Origin: Zoogloea sp041917255
Lineage (GTDB): Bacteria > Pseudomonadota > Gammaproteobacteria > Burkholderiales > Rhodocyclaceae
Length of the DNA: 64,000 bases
Direction of reading: 5' to 3'
NCBI GenBank assembly: GCA_041917255.1
Contig: JAYRYA010000017.1
Coordinates: 24,940-88,939 of the forward strand
A model generated the notes under the pieces. The model was not told where the DNA came from and ran no database searches. It was given only the letters and a program-made list of their open reading frames with translations. Shown here in pieces: positions 49,167 through 57,450 of this stretch (the first letter of the stretch is position 1; each line of letters begins with the position of its first letter). A program made the translations under genes and the position numbers.

Positions 49167-50027
49167 TTACAGCGAACGCGCCTGAAAGGTGTTGCAGGCG
49201 TTCAGCTGGCCCGACTCCATCCCCCGCCGGAACCACCTCACCCGCTGCTCCGCCGAACCGTGGGTAAAGCTGTCGGGCACCGCGTAGCCCTGGGCCTGCT
49301 TCTGCAGGCTGTCATCGCCAATCGCGGAGGCGGCGCGCAGCGCCTCATCCACGTCGCCAGCCTCGAGAATGCCCCGGGCCGCATCGGCGTTCTTCGCCCA
49401 CACCCCGGCGAGACAGTCGGCCTGCAGCTCAAGCCGCACCGACAGCGCATTGGCTTCCCGCTCGCCCGCCCGCTCCCGCGCGGCCTGGACCTTCTCGGAG
49501 ACCCCCAGCAGGTTCTGTACGTGATGCCCCACCTCATGGGCGATCACATAGGCCTGGGCAAAATCGCCCGGCGCCTTGAAGCGGGTCTTCAGCTCTTGAT
49601 AGAAGGCCAGATCGATGTAAACCTTCTGGTCGGCCGGGCAGTAGAACGGCCCCATCGCTGCCTGCCCCACCCCGCACGCGGTACGGGTGGCGCCCGAGAA
49701 CAGCACCAGGGTCGGCTCGACGTATTCCTTGCCACTGGCACGGAAGATCTGTTTCCAGGTGTCCTCGGTTTCCGCCAGCACATGGCGGATGAACACCGTC
49801 TCCGCGTCATTGGCCGGCGGCCCCGCCGGACGCACCGCACTGCTGGGCGCCGGCGCCTGAGCCGCCTGGTTCAGCACGACGCTCGGATCGACCCCGAAAT
49901 ACATCGCCACCAACGCCAGGACGATGGTGCCCAGGCCGATCCCCCGCCCGCCGATGGGCAGCCCACCGCCCCCTCCGCCGCGCCGGTCCTCGACGTTGCT
50001 GCTTTCCCGGCTGTTGTCGAAACGCAT
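49167..50027 (-). CDS. ypfJ: YpfJ-type neutral zinc metallopeptidase
   Basis: A 286-residue protein of the same length as E. coli YpfJ. After a Gly-rich start (ESSNVEDRRGGGGGGLP) there is one membrane helix (IGLGTIVLALVAMYFGVDPS), then a zinc peptidase domain with YVIAHEVGHHVQNLLGVSEK (HExxH). A further segment LQADCLAGVWAKNA carries the likely third ligand (Glu/Asp). Conserved FYCPADQKVYIDLAFYQELK and GSAEQRVRWFRRGMESGQLN fit the family. Physiological substrate unknown. Convergent with the SBP receptor, 38 nt apart. Confidence 0.92.
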   Translation of the reverse strand: MRFDNSRESSNVEDRRGGGGGGLPIGGRGIGLGTIVLALVAMYFGVDPSVVLNQAAQAPAPSSAVRPAGPPANDAETVFIRHVLAETEDTWKQIFRASGKEYVEPTLVLFSGATRTACGVGQAAMGPFYCPADQKVYIDLAFYQELKTRFKAPGDFAQAYVIAHEVGHHVQNLLGVSEKVQAARERAGEREANALSVRLELQADCLAGVWAKNADAARGILEAGDVDEALRAASAIGDDSLQKQAQGYAVPDSFTHGSAEQRVRWFRRGMESGQLNACNTFQARSL

Positions 50028-50436
50028 CGATGTTCCTTTGTGGATGAGGGGTCAACAATAATCGGGGCTCCGCCCCGGTGCGAGGAAGCCCGCCACCAGC
50101 GCCCGCACGGACACACAAAATAACGCTTCCCGTGACATGCGACGAGGCGCCAGAAAACGCCCGGAGCGGACATTGGATTTTTGCGCCGCAACATTTTTCT
50201 TGTGTCGCGCTGTTATTATCGCTATAGTGCGCGGTCCGGTGCAAAGCGGTTCGCACCGAGTCACATCGTCCCTGACCTTCTTTATCTCCCGTATTTGACG
50301 AGAGGTTGTCCTGATCGGTTAGTGCCGATATGCCAGTCAGGCAGCCTTATTGTTGCGCGCACATCCTGCGTCGCGACGCGTTGCCGTTTTTTCTTCGCGG
50401 GCACCGCATCCGCAATACAAGATAAAGGAAGCGAAC
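50028..50436. promoter_or_regulatory. 409-bp divergent gap with DEAD-box helicase promoter and long leader
   Basis: The region separates ypfJ (minus) and the helicase (plus). On the plus strand TTGTGT (50200-50205) and TATAGT (50223-50228) are 17 nt apart, a strong sigma-70-like pair. A start near 50235 leaves a ~200-nt untranslated leader. It contains a hairpin ATCGG-N6-CCGAT (50314-50329) with outer CCTGA/TCAGG arms, and the palindrome GCGTCGCGACGC (50368-50379) followed by T6 (50387-50392), which may act as an attenuator. The ypfJ-side ~160 nt show no evident signal or gene. Confidence 0.6.
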
Positions 50437-52005
50437 ATGGATTTCGCCAGCCTCGGCCTGTCCGAGAACATCGTCAAAGCCGTCAACGAAGCCGGCTACA
50501 CCGACCCCACGCCCGTTCAGCAAGCCGCCATCCCCGCCGCCCTCGCCGGCAAGGATCTCGTCGTCTCCAGCCAGACCGGCTCCGGCAAGACTGCTGCTTT
50601 CATGCTGCCGTCCCTCGAACGCCTGACCACCGAGCCGACCATCAAGGCCCGCGGCCCCCGCGTGCTGGTGCTCACCCCGACCCGCGAACTGGCCGTCCAG
50701 GTCACCGACGCCACCAAACGCTACGGCAAGAACCTCCGCTACGCGAAGGCCGTCAGCGTCGTCGGCGGCATGCCCTATCCGGTGCAGAACAAGCTGCTGT
50801 CCAGCCCCTATGAAATCCTCGTGGCCACCCCCGGCCGCCTGATGGATCAGATGAACAGCGGCCGCATCGACTTCGCCCGCCTCGAGATCCTGATCCTCGA
50901 CGAAGCCGACCGCATGCTCGACATGGGCTTCGTGGACGACATCGAAGCCATCTGCGCCAAGCTGCCCGCCAACCGCCAGACCCTGTTCTTCTCCGCCACC
51001 CTCGACGGCCAGGTCGCCCGCATGATGCAGCGCCTGCTGAAGGACCCGGAGCGCATCGAGATCGCCTCCGCCCAGACCCGTCACGAGAACATCGAGCAGC
51101 GCCTGCTGGTCGCCGACGACATCAGCCACAAGAACCGTCTGCTAGACGGCCTGCTGCGCGATGTGGGCGTCGAACAGGCCATCGTGTTCACCGCCACCAA
51201 GCGCGACGCCGATTCCCTGACCCTCAACCTCGAGTCCATGGGCCACTCGGTTGCCGCCCTCCACGGCGACATGAACCAGCGCATGCGCACCCGCACCCTG
51301 GATCAACTGCGCCGCGGCCACCTGCGCGTGCTGATCGCCACCGACGTCGCCGCCCGCGGCATCGACGTGCGCACCATCAGCCACGTCATCAACTACGACC
51401 TGCCCAAGGTTGCCGCCGATTACGTCCACCGCATCGGCCGCACCGGCCGCGGCGGTTCGAGCGGTATCGCCATCAGCCTGGCCGAGCGCCGTGACGTGCG
51501 CCTGCTGCGCGCCATCGAACGCTACACCCGCCAGCCCCTGGCCGTGCACACCCTGCCGGGCCTCGAGCCGCGCAGCACCATGCCCGCCGACGACCGCCGC
51601 CCCGGCGGCCCCCGCCGCGAAGGTGGCCGTGGCTTCGGCAACGGCGGTGGCCGTTTCGGTGACAAGCGTCCGTCGGCCGGCCACGGTGGCGCCCGCTTCG
51701 GCGACAAGCCTGCCGGCGGTTTCGGCGGTGGCCGTTTCGACCGCAACGAGCGTCGTGACGACACCCGTGGCGACAGCCGTCCGGCCAGTCCGTGGGCCGG
51801 CCGCAACGAAGGCTCCCGTGATTTCGGCGACAACCGTCGCACCGAATTCGCCGACCGTCCGCGTCACCCGGAACACCGCACCGAGTTCCCCCATGTGGCC
51901 AAGCGCAGCTCGACCCACCACAACGCTGGCAGCGGCTTTGGCGGTGGCCGCAGCGGCGACGGCGGCAAGCCGCGTGCCGGCCGCACCTTCAACCGCGATC
52001 GCTGA
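50437..52005 (+). CDS. DEAD-box ATP-dependent RNA helicase (RhlE-like)
   Basis: A 522-residue RNA helicase. Motifs in order: Q motif (FASLGLSENIVKAVNEAGYT, PTPVQQAAIP), I (SSQTGSGKTAAF), Ia (TPTRELAVQV), II (LDEADRMLDMGF, DEAD), III (FFSATL), IV (AIVFTATKRDA), V (IATDVAARGIDV) and VI (YVHRIGRTGRGG). The last ~130 residues are Gly/Arg-rich with repeated RFGDKR-like units, suited to RNA contact. ATG 50437 has AAAGGAAG upstream. The long leader suggests post-transcriptional or cold-linked control. A strong terminator follows. RhlE versus another DEAD paralogue cannot be settled here. Confidence 0.95.
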   Translation: MDFASLGLSENIVKAVNEAGYTDPTPVQQAAIPAALAGKDLVVSSQTGSGKTAAFMLPSLERLTTEPTIKARGPRVLVLTPTRELAVQVTDATKRYGKNLRYAKAVSVVGGMPYPVQNKLLSSPYEILVATPGRLMDQMNSGRIDFARLEILILDEADRMLDMGFVDDIEAICAKLPANRQTLFFSATLDGQVARMMQRLLKDPERIEIASAQTRHENIEQRLLVADDISHKNRLLDGLLRDVGVEQAIVFTATKRDADSLTLNLESMGHSVAALHGDMNQRMRTRTLDQLRRGHLRVLIATDVAARGIDVRTISHVINYDLPKVAADYVHRIGRTGRGGSSGIAISLAERRDVRLLRAIERYTRQPLAVHTLPGLEPRSTMPADDRRPGGPRREGGRGFGNGGGRFGDKRPSAGHGGARFGDKPAGGFGGGRFDRNERRDDTRGDSRPASPWAGRNEGSRDFGDNRRTEFADRPRHPEHRTEFPHVAKRSSTHHNAGSGFGGGRSGDGGKPRAGRTFNRDR

Positions 52006-52031
52006 TCCGCTGAAGTTACCGTAGCCAGAAC

Positions 52032-52059
52032 AAGGGACGTCCTCGGACGTCCCTTTTTT
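52032..52059 (+). terminator. Rho-independent terminator of the helicase gene
   Basis: An 11-bp palindromic arm pair AAGGGACGTCC/GGACGTCCCTT with a T-run (TTTTTT) after it, 27 nt past the helicase stop. Confidence 0.9.
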
Positions 52060-52221
52060 CATCTCGGGGCCCACCGACGGAGAGTTGCCAAACCCGGGAA
52101 AGCCGCCAAAAAACCCCTCTTCTCCCGGGGTTGATTTCCCCTGTCCCGCCTATGATGAAACCACGCATCGAAGGTCGCGGACATTCGCGCCTGCCCGCGC
52201 TCATAACAAGGGGGAACAACC

Positions 52222-52650
52222 ATGAAGATCACCAGTCCCGTCGTCGGCGAAATGGAAGTCTCGGCCGACCGCGTCATCGACTTTCCGGCAGGCCTGCCCG
52301 GCTTCGAGAACTGCCGCCAGTTCACCCTGGTGCACACCGCCGACAACGACGCGCCCAAGCTGTTCGTGCTCCAGTGCCTGGACGATCCCCAGGTGGCTTT
52401 CACCGTCACCACGCCCGACATCCTCGGACTCAACTATGAGTTCACCCTCAGCGACGACGATGTCACCGCCCTTCAACTGGGCAGCGCCGACGACGCCAGC
52501 GTGCTGCTGATCGTCAGCCGCGGCGAAGGCGCCGCACCGGTGCGCGCCAATGTGATGGCCCCGCTGGTGCTCAACACCGCCACCCGTCGCGGCCTGCAGA
52601 AGATCATCGGCAAGGTGGACGCCAGCGTCACCCTCAAGGCCGTCGGCTGA
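52222..52650 (+). CDS. fliW: Flagellar assembly factor FliW
   Basis: A 142-residue cytoplasmic protein. FliW features: ITSPVVGEMEVSADRVIDFP, AGLPGFENCRQFTLV, FVLQCLDDPQVAFTVTTPDI and VLLIVSRGEG, NVMAPLVLNTATRRGLQKI. FliW binds flagellin and, in many bacteria, blocks CsrA, thereby tying filament protein level to translation. No csrA or flagellin gene is in the window, so it stands apart from a flagellar operon. SD AAGGGGGAA lies 8 nt before the ATG. Confidence 0.93.
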   Translation: MKITSPVVGEMEVSADRVIDFPAGLPGFENCRQFTLVHTADNDAPKLFVLQCLDDPQVAFTVTTPDILGLNYEFTLSDDDVTALQLGSADDASVLLIVSRGEGAAPVRANVMAPLVLNTATRRGLQKIIGKVDASVTLKAVG

Positions 52651-52674
52651 TCCGGCATCGTCGGTCAGACGTGA

Positions 52675-52698
52675 CAAGGGCGCCTCGCGGCGCCCTTG
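52675..52698. terminator. Bidirectional terminator between fliW and the NamZ-like gene
   Basis: A 10-bp stem CAAGGGCGCC/GGCGCCCTTG with loop TCGC. It lies between the convergent stops, 24 nt past fliW and 19 nt past the DUF1343 gene. The flanking T-tracts are modest. Confidence 0.75.
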
Positions 52699-52717
52699 CT
52701 GCTTTCCGGACCGCCCT

Positions 52718-53926
52718 TCAGTACAGCAGGAAGGGCCGCCGGGTTTCTTCCCATTCCCGCTCGTCGGCCAAGGCCAGCGCGTCCAGATCGCCGGGGCGCG
52801 CATTGCGGTCATCCACCCACTCGCGCAGGATCTCCGAACCGTTGATGAGGTCGATCGCCAGCCGGTCGTGCTCGTATTCGTACGGAAAATCCCGCCACAG
52901 GGGATAGTCGTGGCGGATGCGCCGGATCGCCTTGAAGGCCAACGCCTGCAGGCGCCACGGGCGGAAGGCCGCGTGGTTGTAATGGGCAGGGTCTTCCACA
53001 TGGATCTGCACGCCGTTGCACAGCTTGCCGGCGTGCTTGTGGAAGGTGGGCTCGAACCAGCATTCACGCAGCTTGCAGCCGGCCAGCCACTTGGGCGCGA
53101 TGGTTTCCATGTGGGCGATGATCTGGCGGGCGTCGAGATCGGGCGCACCGAACAGCTCCAGCGGTCGGGTGGTGCCACGGCCTTCCGAGAGGGTCGTACC
53201 CTCCAGCATCACCGTGCCGGCGTAGGCGCGGGCCATCGACAGGTTGGGCGCGTTGGGGCTGGGGTTGATCCAGCTGCGCTCGGCGAGCGGCCAGCCGAAG
53301 CCCGGCGCGGTGTCGGGCTCCCAGCCTTCCATGGCGATGACTTCGCATTCCACATCCAGCCTGAGGGTGGCGATGAACCACTTCGCCAGCTCGCCCATCG
53401 TCATGCCGTGGCGCATCGGCATCGGGCCGGCCCCCACGAAGCTCTCCCAGCCGGGCTGGAGCAGCGTGCCCTCCACCGGCCGACCCGCGGGGTTGGGGCG
53501 GTCGAGCACCCACACCGCCTTCTTGTGCTTGGCGGCGGCCTCCAGCACATAGCGCAGGGTGGTGATGAAGGTATAGATGCGACAACCGAGATCCTGCAGA
53601 TCCACCAGCAGCACGTCGAAGCGGTCGAGCATGGTGGCGGTCGGGCGGCGCACCTCACCGTACAGGCTGAACACCGGAATGCCGTGCTGGGGATCGAAGT
53701 AGTCGGGCGACTCGATCATGTTGTCCTGCTTGTCGCCGCGCAGCCCGTGCTGGGGGCCGAAAGCGGCGGTGATGTGCAGATCACGCTGGGCCATCAGGGC
53801 GTCGAGGGCATGGGTCAGGTCGCGGGTGACGGAGGCGGGGTGGGCGAGCAGCGCCACGCGCTTGCCGGCCAGCGGCTTGCGCAGGTCGGGATCGGCGAGC
53901 AGACGGTCGAGGCCGAATTGGATCAT
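52718..53926 (-). CDS. DUF1343/NamZ-type exo-beta-N-acetylmuramidase-like protein
   Basis: A 402-residue protein of the DUF1343 family, whose Bacillus member NamZ releases N-acetylmuramic acid from peptidoglycan fragments. Seen: KRVALLAHPASVTRDLTHAL, FGPQHGLRGDKQDNM, YFDPQHGIPVFSLYGEVRRP, VDLQDLGCRIYTFITTLRYV, VLDRPNPAGRPVEG, RHGMTMGELAKWF, SEGRGTTRPLELFGAP. No signal sequence is evident, so recycling inside the cell is likely. ATG 53926 overlaps the DOMON-like gene stop (ATGA); the open frame continues far upstream but is a shadow there. Confidence 0.88.
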   Translation of the reverse strand: MIQFGLDRLLADPDLRKPLAGKRVALLAHPASVTRDLTHALDALMAQRDLHITAAFGPQHGLRGDKQDNMIESPDYFDPQHGIPVFSLYGEVRRPTATMLDRFDVLLVDLQDLGCRIYTFITTLRYVLEAAAKHKKAVWVLDRPNPAGRPVEGTLLQPGWESFVGAGPMPMRHGMTMGELAKWFIATLRLDVECEVIAMEGWEPDTAPGFGWPLAERSWINPSPNAPNLSMARAYAGTVMLEGTTLSEGRGTTRPLELFGAPDLDARQIIAHMETIAPKWLAGCKLRECWFEPTFHKHAGKLCNGVQIHVEDPAHYNHAAFRPWRLQALAFKAIRRIRHDYPLWRDFPYEYEHDRLAIDLINGSEILREWVDDRNARPGDLDALALADEREWEETRRPFLLY

Positions 53927-54489
53927 GGGTTCACCGCTTTGAGGGCGAGGGCGAAGCCGTCGCGATGGTGGAAATCGGGCTGGGCGGCAGGATGGCGCAG
54001 CGCCCAGTAGGTGTGATGGCCGTCGGCGTGCTCGACGACGGCAGTGATGCCGATGACAAGATCGCCCGGCGGTAGCTGTTCGACGTCGAGGTGCACCTGC
54101 AGTTCCAGCCCCTCGCCAGTGCGACGCGTTTCGATGCACGGCGCAGCGCCGGCCGGCGAGGCGATGCGCTGCCGGTAGTCGGCGAAATCGAAGCGCATCC
54201 ACTGGCCGTTGGGCGAGAAGTTGAACTCCCGGTAGCCGGCGGCGCCGGCCTCGGCGATGAACAGCTCGAAGCAGGTATGGGCCCACAGGCGCTCCGGTGG
54301 CAGCGGCGTGGCGGCGTCCGGCACTCGCAGTGCGGCGACGTCGCCGTCCAGCCGGTAGCGCAAGGCGACGCCTTCCGGCCCGCGCGTCAGCATCACGGCG
54401 ATGCCGCCCACCGCGCCGTCCGGCTGGGCCGGGTGGCAGACGAGCGAGAGCGGTTCGAGCGTGTCGGTGGGGAACACGGCGCAGGACAT
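53923..54489 (-). CDS. DOMON-like domain protein
   Basis: A 188-residue soluble protein fitting the bacterial DOMON-like family, an immunoglobulin-like beta sandwich. Clues: ALRYRLDGDVAALRVP, RLWAHTCFELFIAEAGAAGY, REFNFSPNGQWMRFDFADYR and HHTYWALRHPAAQPDFHHRD. Relatives bind sugar or heme, but no axial ligands can be assigned and no signal peptide is seen. It is translationally coupled to the NamZ-like gene (4-nt overlap), so the two probably act together, perhaps in muropeptide recycling. Ligand unknown. Confidence 0.82.
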   Translation of the reverse strand: MSCAVFPTDTLEPLSLVCHPAQPDGAVGGIAVMLTRGPEGVALRYRLDGDVAALRVPDAATPLPPERLWAHTCFELFIAEAGAAGYREFNFSPNGQWMRFDFADYRQRIASPAGAAPCIETRRTGEGLELQVHLDVEQLPPGDLVIGITAVVEHADGHHTYWALRHPAAQPDFHHRDGFALALKAVNP

Positions 54490-54584
54490 GGTGTCGGATC
54501 GGAGGCTGGCGGCCCGGCAGTTTAGCCGGTCTCGCCGGGCACGTTAAACTCTTCAAATCTCTCCGTTTGTAATCGCACCGCCCC

Positions 54585-55034
54585 ATGTCCGCCTCCGCGC
54601 CTGCCTTGCGCAGCCTGCCCGACCGTCTCCGTCAGATCGCCCTCTTCGAACTGGGCGGCCTGCTGTTGATCACGCCGCCCTTCGTCTGGCTGTCCGGCGT
54701 GCCGGTGCAGGAATCCCTCGCCCTGCTGGCCATGCTGGCGCTGATGGCCGCCCTGTGGAACGGCGCCTACAACAGCGGCTTCGATTGGATCGAAGGCCGC
54801 CTCACCGGCCGCACCGCCGACCGCCGCCCGTGGGGGCTGCGTATCCTTCACGCCGCCGGCTTCGAAAGCGGGCTGCTGCTGATGACCCTGCCGGTGATCG
54901 TCTGGTGGACCGGCATGGGCTGGATCGACGCGCTGCTGGCCGATCTGGGCCTCGCCGCTGCGTACGTGGCCTACGCTTTCGTGTTCAATATGGCCTACGA
55001 CCGCTTTTTCCCCATCGAACCCCGCGCCCTTTGA
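54585..55034 (+). CDS. PACE-family (AceI-like) multidrug efflux protein
   Basis: A 149-residue inner-membrane protein with four helices in two repeats, as in AceI, a proton-coupled biocide (chlorhexidine, polyamine) exporter. The second repeat shows the typical RILHAAGFESGLLLMTLP and FVFNMAYDRFFP; the first is RLRQIALFELGGLLLITPPF and LALMAALWNGAYNSGFDWIE. The conserved Glu of the first helix (FELGG) is present. Divergent from the DOMON-like gene. Confidence 0.9.
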   Translation: MSASAPALRSLPDRLRQIALFELGGLLLITPPFVWLSGVPVQESLALLAMLALMAALWNGAYNSGFDWIEGRLTGRTADRRPWGLRILHAAGFESGLLLMTLPVIVWWTGMGWIDALLADLGLAAAYVAYAFVFNMAYDRFFPIEPRAL

Positions 55035-55057
55035 GCGCCCCCACCCCGGAGCCCCCC

Positions 55058-55261
55058 ATGCCCACCACCACCTTCACCATCACCGGCATGCAGTCGGACG
55101 AGTGCCTGCGCACCGTGATGAACGCCATCCAGGATCTGCCCCACATCGGTTACGTGGATGTCTCCCTCGAGACCGGCCACGCCGAAATCGAGTACGGCGC
55201 GCTGCTGTCGGAGGGCGACATCCGCGCCGCCATCGAGGATGCCGGCTTTCCCACCCGCTGA
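55058..55261 (+). CDS. HMA-like domain protein with degenerate metal site
   Basis: A 67-residue protein with the ferredoxin-like heavy-metal-associated fold: TFTITGMQSDECLRTVMNAI, GYVDVSLETGHAEIEYGALL, EGDIRAAIEDAGF. The metal loop reads GMQSDEC where copper chaperones have GMxCxxC, so the first Cys is Ser/absent and only the second is kept. It may bind metal weakly, use other ligands, or serve as a regulator. It starts 23 nt after the PACE gene and could be co-transcribed with it. Confidence 0.75.
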   Translation: MPTTTFTITGMQSDECLRTVMNAIQDLPHIGYVDVSLETGHAEIEYGALLSEGDIRAAIEDAGFPTR

Positions 55262-55330
55262 TGCCCCCCGGGCCCTTCCGCCGGACGTGGCGGCTATAAT
55301 CCGCGGCTCCACCACCGCCGGAATCGCCCC

Positions 55331-56179
55331 GTGTCCGACCGCCTGAAAGTTCTCCCCCAATACCTCATCCCCAAGCAGGCGATCACCATCCTGGCCGGCA
55401 AGCTGGCCAGCGCCCGGGCTGGCGGGCTCACCACACGCGTGATCCGCTGGTTCGTCGGACGCTATGGGGTAAACATGGCCGAAGCCGCCAACCCGGACAT
55501 CGCCAGCTACCCCAGCTTCAACGAATTCTTCACCCGCCCGCTCAAGCCCGGCGCCCGCCCGCTGGCCGACGCCGACTACCTGTGCCCGGTGGATGGCGCG
55601 ATCAGCCAGTTCGGCCACATCGAGCGCGACCAGATCTTCCAGGCCAAGGGCCACCGCTATTCCACCACCGCGCTGCTGGGCGGTGATCGGGATCTCGCCC
55701 TGTGGTTCCACGACGGCGAGTTCGCCACGCTCTACCTCAGCCCGCGGGATTACCACCGCATCCACATGCCCTGCGACGGCCGCCTCACCCGGATGATCTA
55801 CATCCCCGGCGAGCTGTTCTCCGTCAACCCCACCACTGCCCGCGGCGTGCCCGGCCTGTTCGCCCGCAACGAGCGGGTGGTGTGCGTCTTCGAGAACGAC
55901 GAGACCGGCCCCTTCGTGCTGGTGCTGGTGGGCGCCACCATCGTCGGCAGCATGGCCACCGTGTGGCACGGCCAGATCAACCCGCCGCGCCCCGGCACCC
56001 TCAAGGAATGGGACTACGCCCCCGGCCAGGTCACGCTTAAAAAGGGCGACGAGATGGGCCGCTTCCTGCTCGGCTCTACCGTCGTCATGCTCTTCCCCAA
56101 GAAGCGCCTCAGCTTCACCCCCGACTGGTCGCCCGCCCGCGCGATCCGCATGGGCGAGGCCATGGGCCGCCGCGCCTGA
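55331..56179 (+). CDS. psd: Phosphatidylserine decarboxylase proenzyme
   Basis: A 282-residue membrane-associated enzyme that makes phosphatidylethanolamine. Seen: YPSFNEFFTRPLKPGARPL, CPVDGAISQFGHIE, LYLSPRDYHRIHMPCDGRL, and the self-cleavage site GRFLLGSTVVMLFP (LGST, where Ser becomes the pyruvoyl group). Size matches E. coli-type type I enzymes. Start is GTG 55331, which gives SDRLKVLPQYLIPKQAITIL; the next in-frame ATG is well inside the domain. Upstream GGAA is a weak SD. Confidence 0.95.
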   Translation: MSDRLKVLPQYLIPKQAITILAGKLASARAGGLTTRVIRWFVGRYGVNMAEAANPDIASYPSFNEFFTRPLKPGARPLADADYLCPVDGAISQFGHIERDQIFQAKGHRYSTTALLGGDRDLALWFHDGEFATLYLSPRDYHRIHMPCDGRLTRMIYIPGELFSVNPTTARGVPGLFARNERVVCVFENDETGPFVLVLVGATIVGSMATVWHGQINPPRPGTLKEWDYAPGQVTLKKGDEMGRFLLGSTVVMLFPKKRLSFTPDWSPARAIRMGEAMGRRA

Positions 56180-56256
56180 CCCTGCGGGCCCGGCCCGCCC
56201 CAACACAACCGGTACCAGATCGGGCCCGAACCCGGCGCCCCGGAGGAGACCCCACG

Positions 56257-57450
56257 ATGCGCCTGCCCGCGCTGCCCCTCATCGTCGTCGCCCAGCTGTT
56301 CGGCACCTCCCTGTGGTTCTCGGCCAACAGCGCCGGCGCCGATCTCATGCGCGCCTGGCAGCTCCAGCCGTCCGATCTGGGCCAGCTCACCAACGCGGTG
56401 CAGCTGGGTTTCATCGCCGGCACGCTCGGCTTCTCCCTCTCCGGGCTCGCCGACCGCTTTGCGGCGAGCCGCATCTTCGCCATCTGCGCGGTGCTCGGGG
56501 CGCTGGCCAACGCCGCCTTCGCGCTGCTGACCGACGGCCTTGGCGCCGCGCTGCCGCTACGCTTCTGCGTGGGGCTGGCGCTGGCCGGGGTCTACCCGCT
56601 GGGCATGAAACTGGTGGTGAGCTGGGTGCCCCAGCAGGCTGGCGCGGCGCTGGCGTGGCTGGTGGGCATGCTCACCCTCGGCACCGCGCTACCCCACGGC
56701 GTGCGCTTTTTTGATACGGGTTTTGGCTGGCAGGCCACCGTACTTGTATCGTCTGCCCTCGCGGTGCTGGCCGCCGGGCTCATCCTGCTGCTGGGCGATG
56801 GGCCGCATCTGGTGCGCAAGCCCGGCGCGCCCACCCTGCGCCTGGGCCGGGTGATCCTCGCCTTCCTCGAGCCGCGCCTGCGCGCCTCGGCCGGCGGCTA
56901 TTTCGGCCACCAGTGGGAGCTCTACGCCTTCTGGACCCTCGTGCCACTGCTGGTGGGGCAGGTCACCCACGGCGCGGTGTCCGGCCCGTCGTTTGCGGTG
57001 ATCGGCATCGGCGCCGCCGGCTGCGTGGCGGGCGGCTATCTCAGCCGACGCATCGGCAGCGCCCGGGTGGCGGCCATCGCAATGGCGGTTTCGGCCCTGT
57101 GCTGCGCGATCTACCCCTTCCTCAAGGGCAGCCCGGAGTGGCTGCTGGGCGCGGTGATGCTGGTGTGGGGCGCCAGCGTGGTCGCGGATTCACCGCACTT
57201 CTCGGCGCTCTCGGCCCGCGCCTGCCCGCCTGAGATCGTCGGCAGCGCGCTGGCCTTCCAGAACGCCATCGGCTTTGCGATCACCATGGGCTCCATCGCC
57301 CTCACCACCCGCCTATGGCCAGAGTGGCATGAGCAGGTGGCGTGGCTCCTGCTGCCCGGCCCGCTGCTCGGCCTCGTCGCCCTGTGGCCTCTGGTCAGGC
57401 AGGGAGGCGCAGAATCCGCACCGCCCCCGCCAGCACCATCGCCCCGATGA
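56257..57450 (+). CDS. MFS transporter
   Basis: A 397-residue, 12-helix major facilitator protein. The first helix (LIVVAQLFGTSLWFSANSAG) and second (LGQLTNAVQLGFIAGTLGFS, LSGLADRFAASRIFAICAVL) carry the usual loop 2-3 motif, here GLADRFAASR. Later helices include GVYPLGMKLVVSWVPQQAGA and GSALAFQNAIGFAITMGSIA. Substrate is unknown. SD GGAGGAG lies 7 nt before the ATG. Its last 56 nt overlap the convergent CDF gene. Confidence 0.9.
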   Translation: MRLPALPLIVVAQLFGTSLWFSANSAGADLMRAWQLQPSDLGQLTNAVQLGFIAGTLGFSLSGLADRFAASRIFAICAVLGALANAAFALLTDGLGAALPLRFCVGLALAGVYPLGMKLVVSWVPQQAGAALAWLVGMLTLGTALPHGVRFFDTGFGWQATVLVSSALAVLAAGLILLLGDGPHLVRKPGAPTLRLGRVILAFLEPRLRASAGGYFGHQWELYAFWTLVPLLVGQVTHGAVSGPSFAVIGIGAAGCVAGGYLSRRIGSARVAAIAMAVSALCCAIYPFLKGSPEWLLGAVMLVWGASVVADSPHFSALSARACPPEIVGSALAFQNAIGFAITMGSIALTTRLWPEWHEQVAWLLLPGPLLGLVALWPLVRQGGAESAPPPPAPSPR

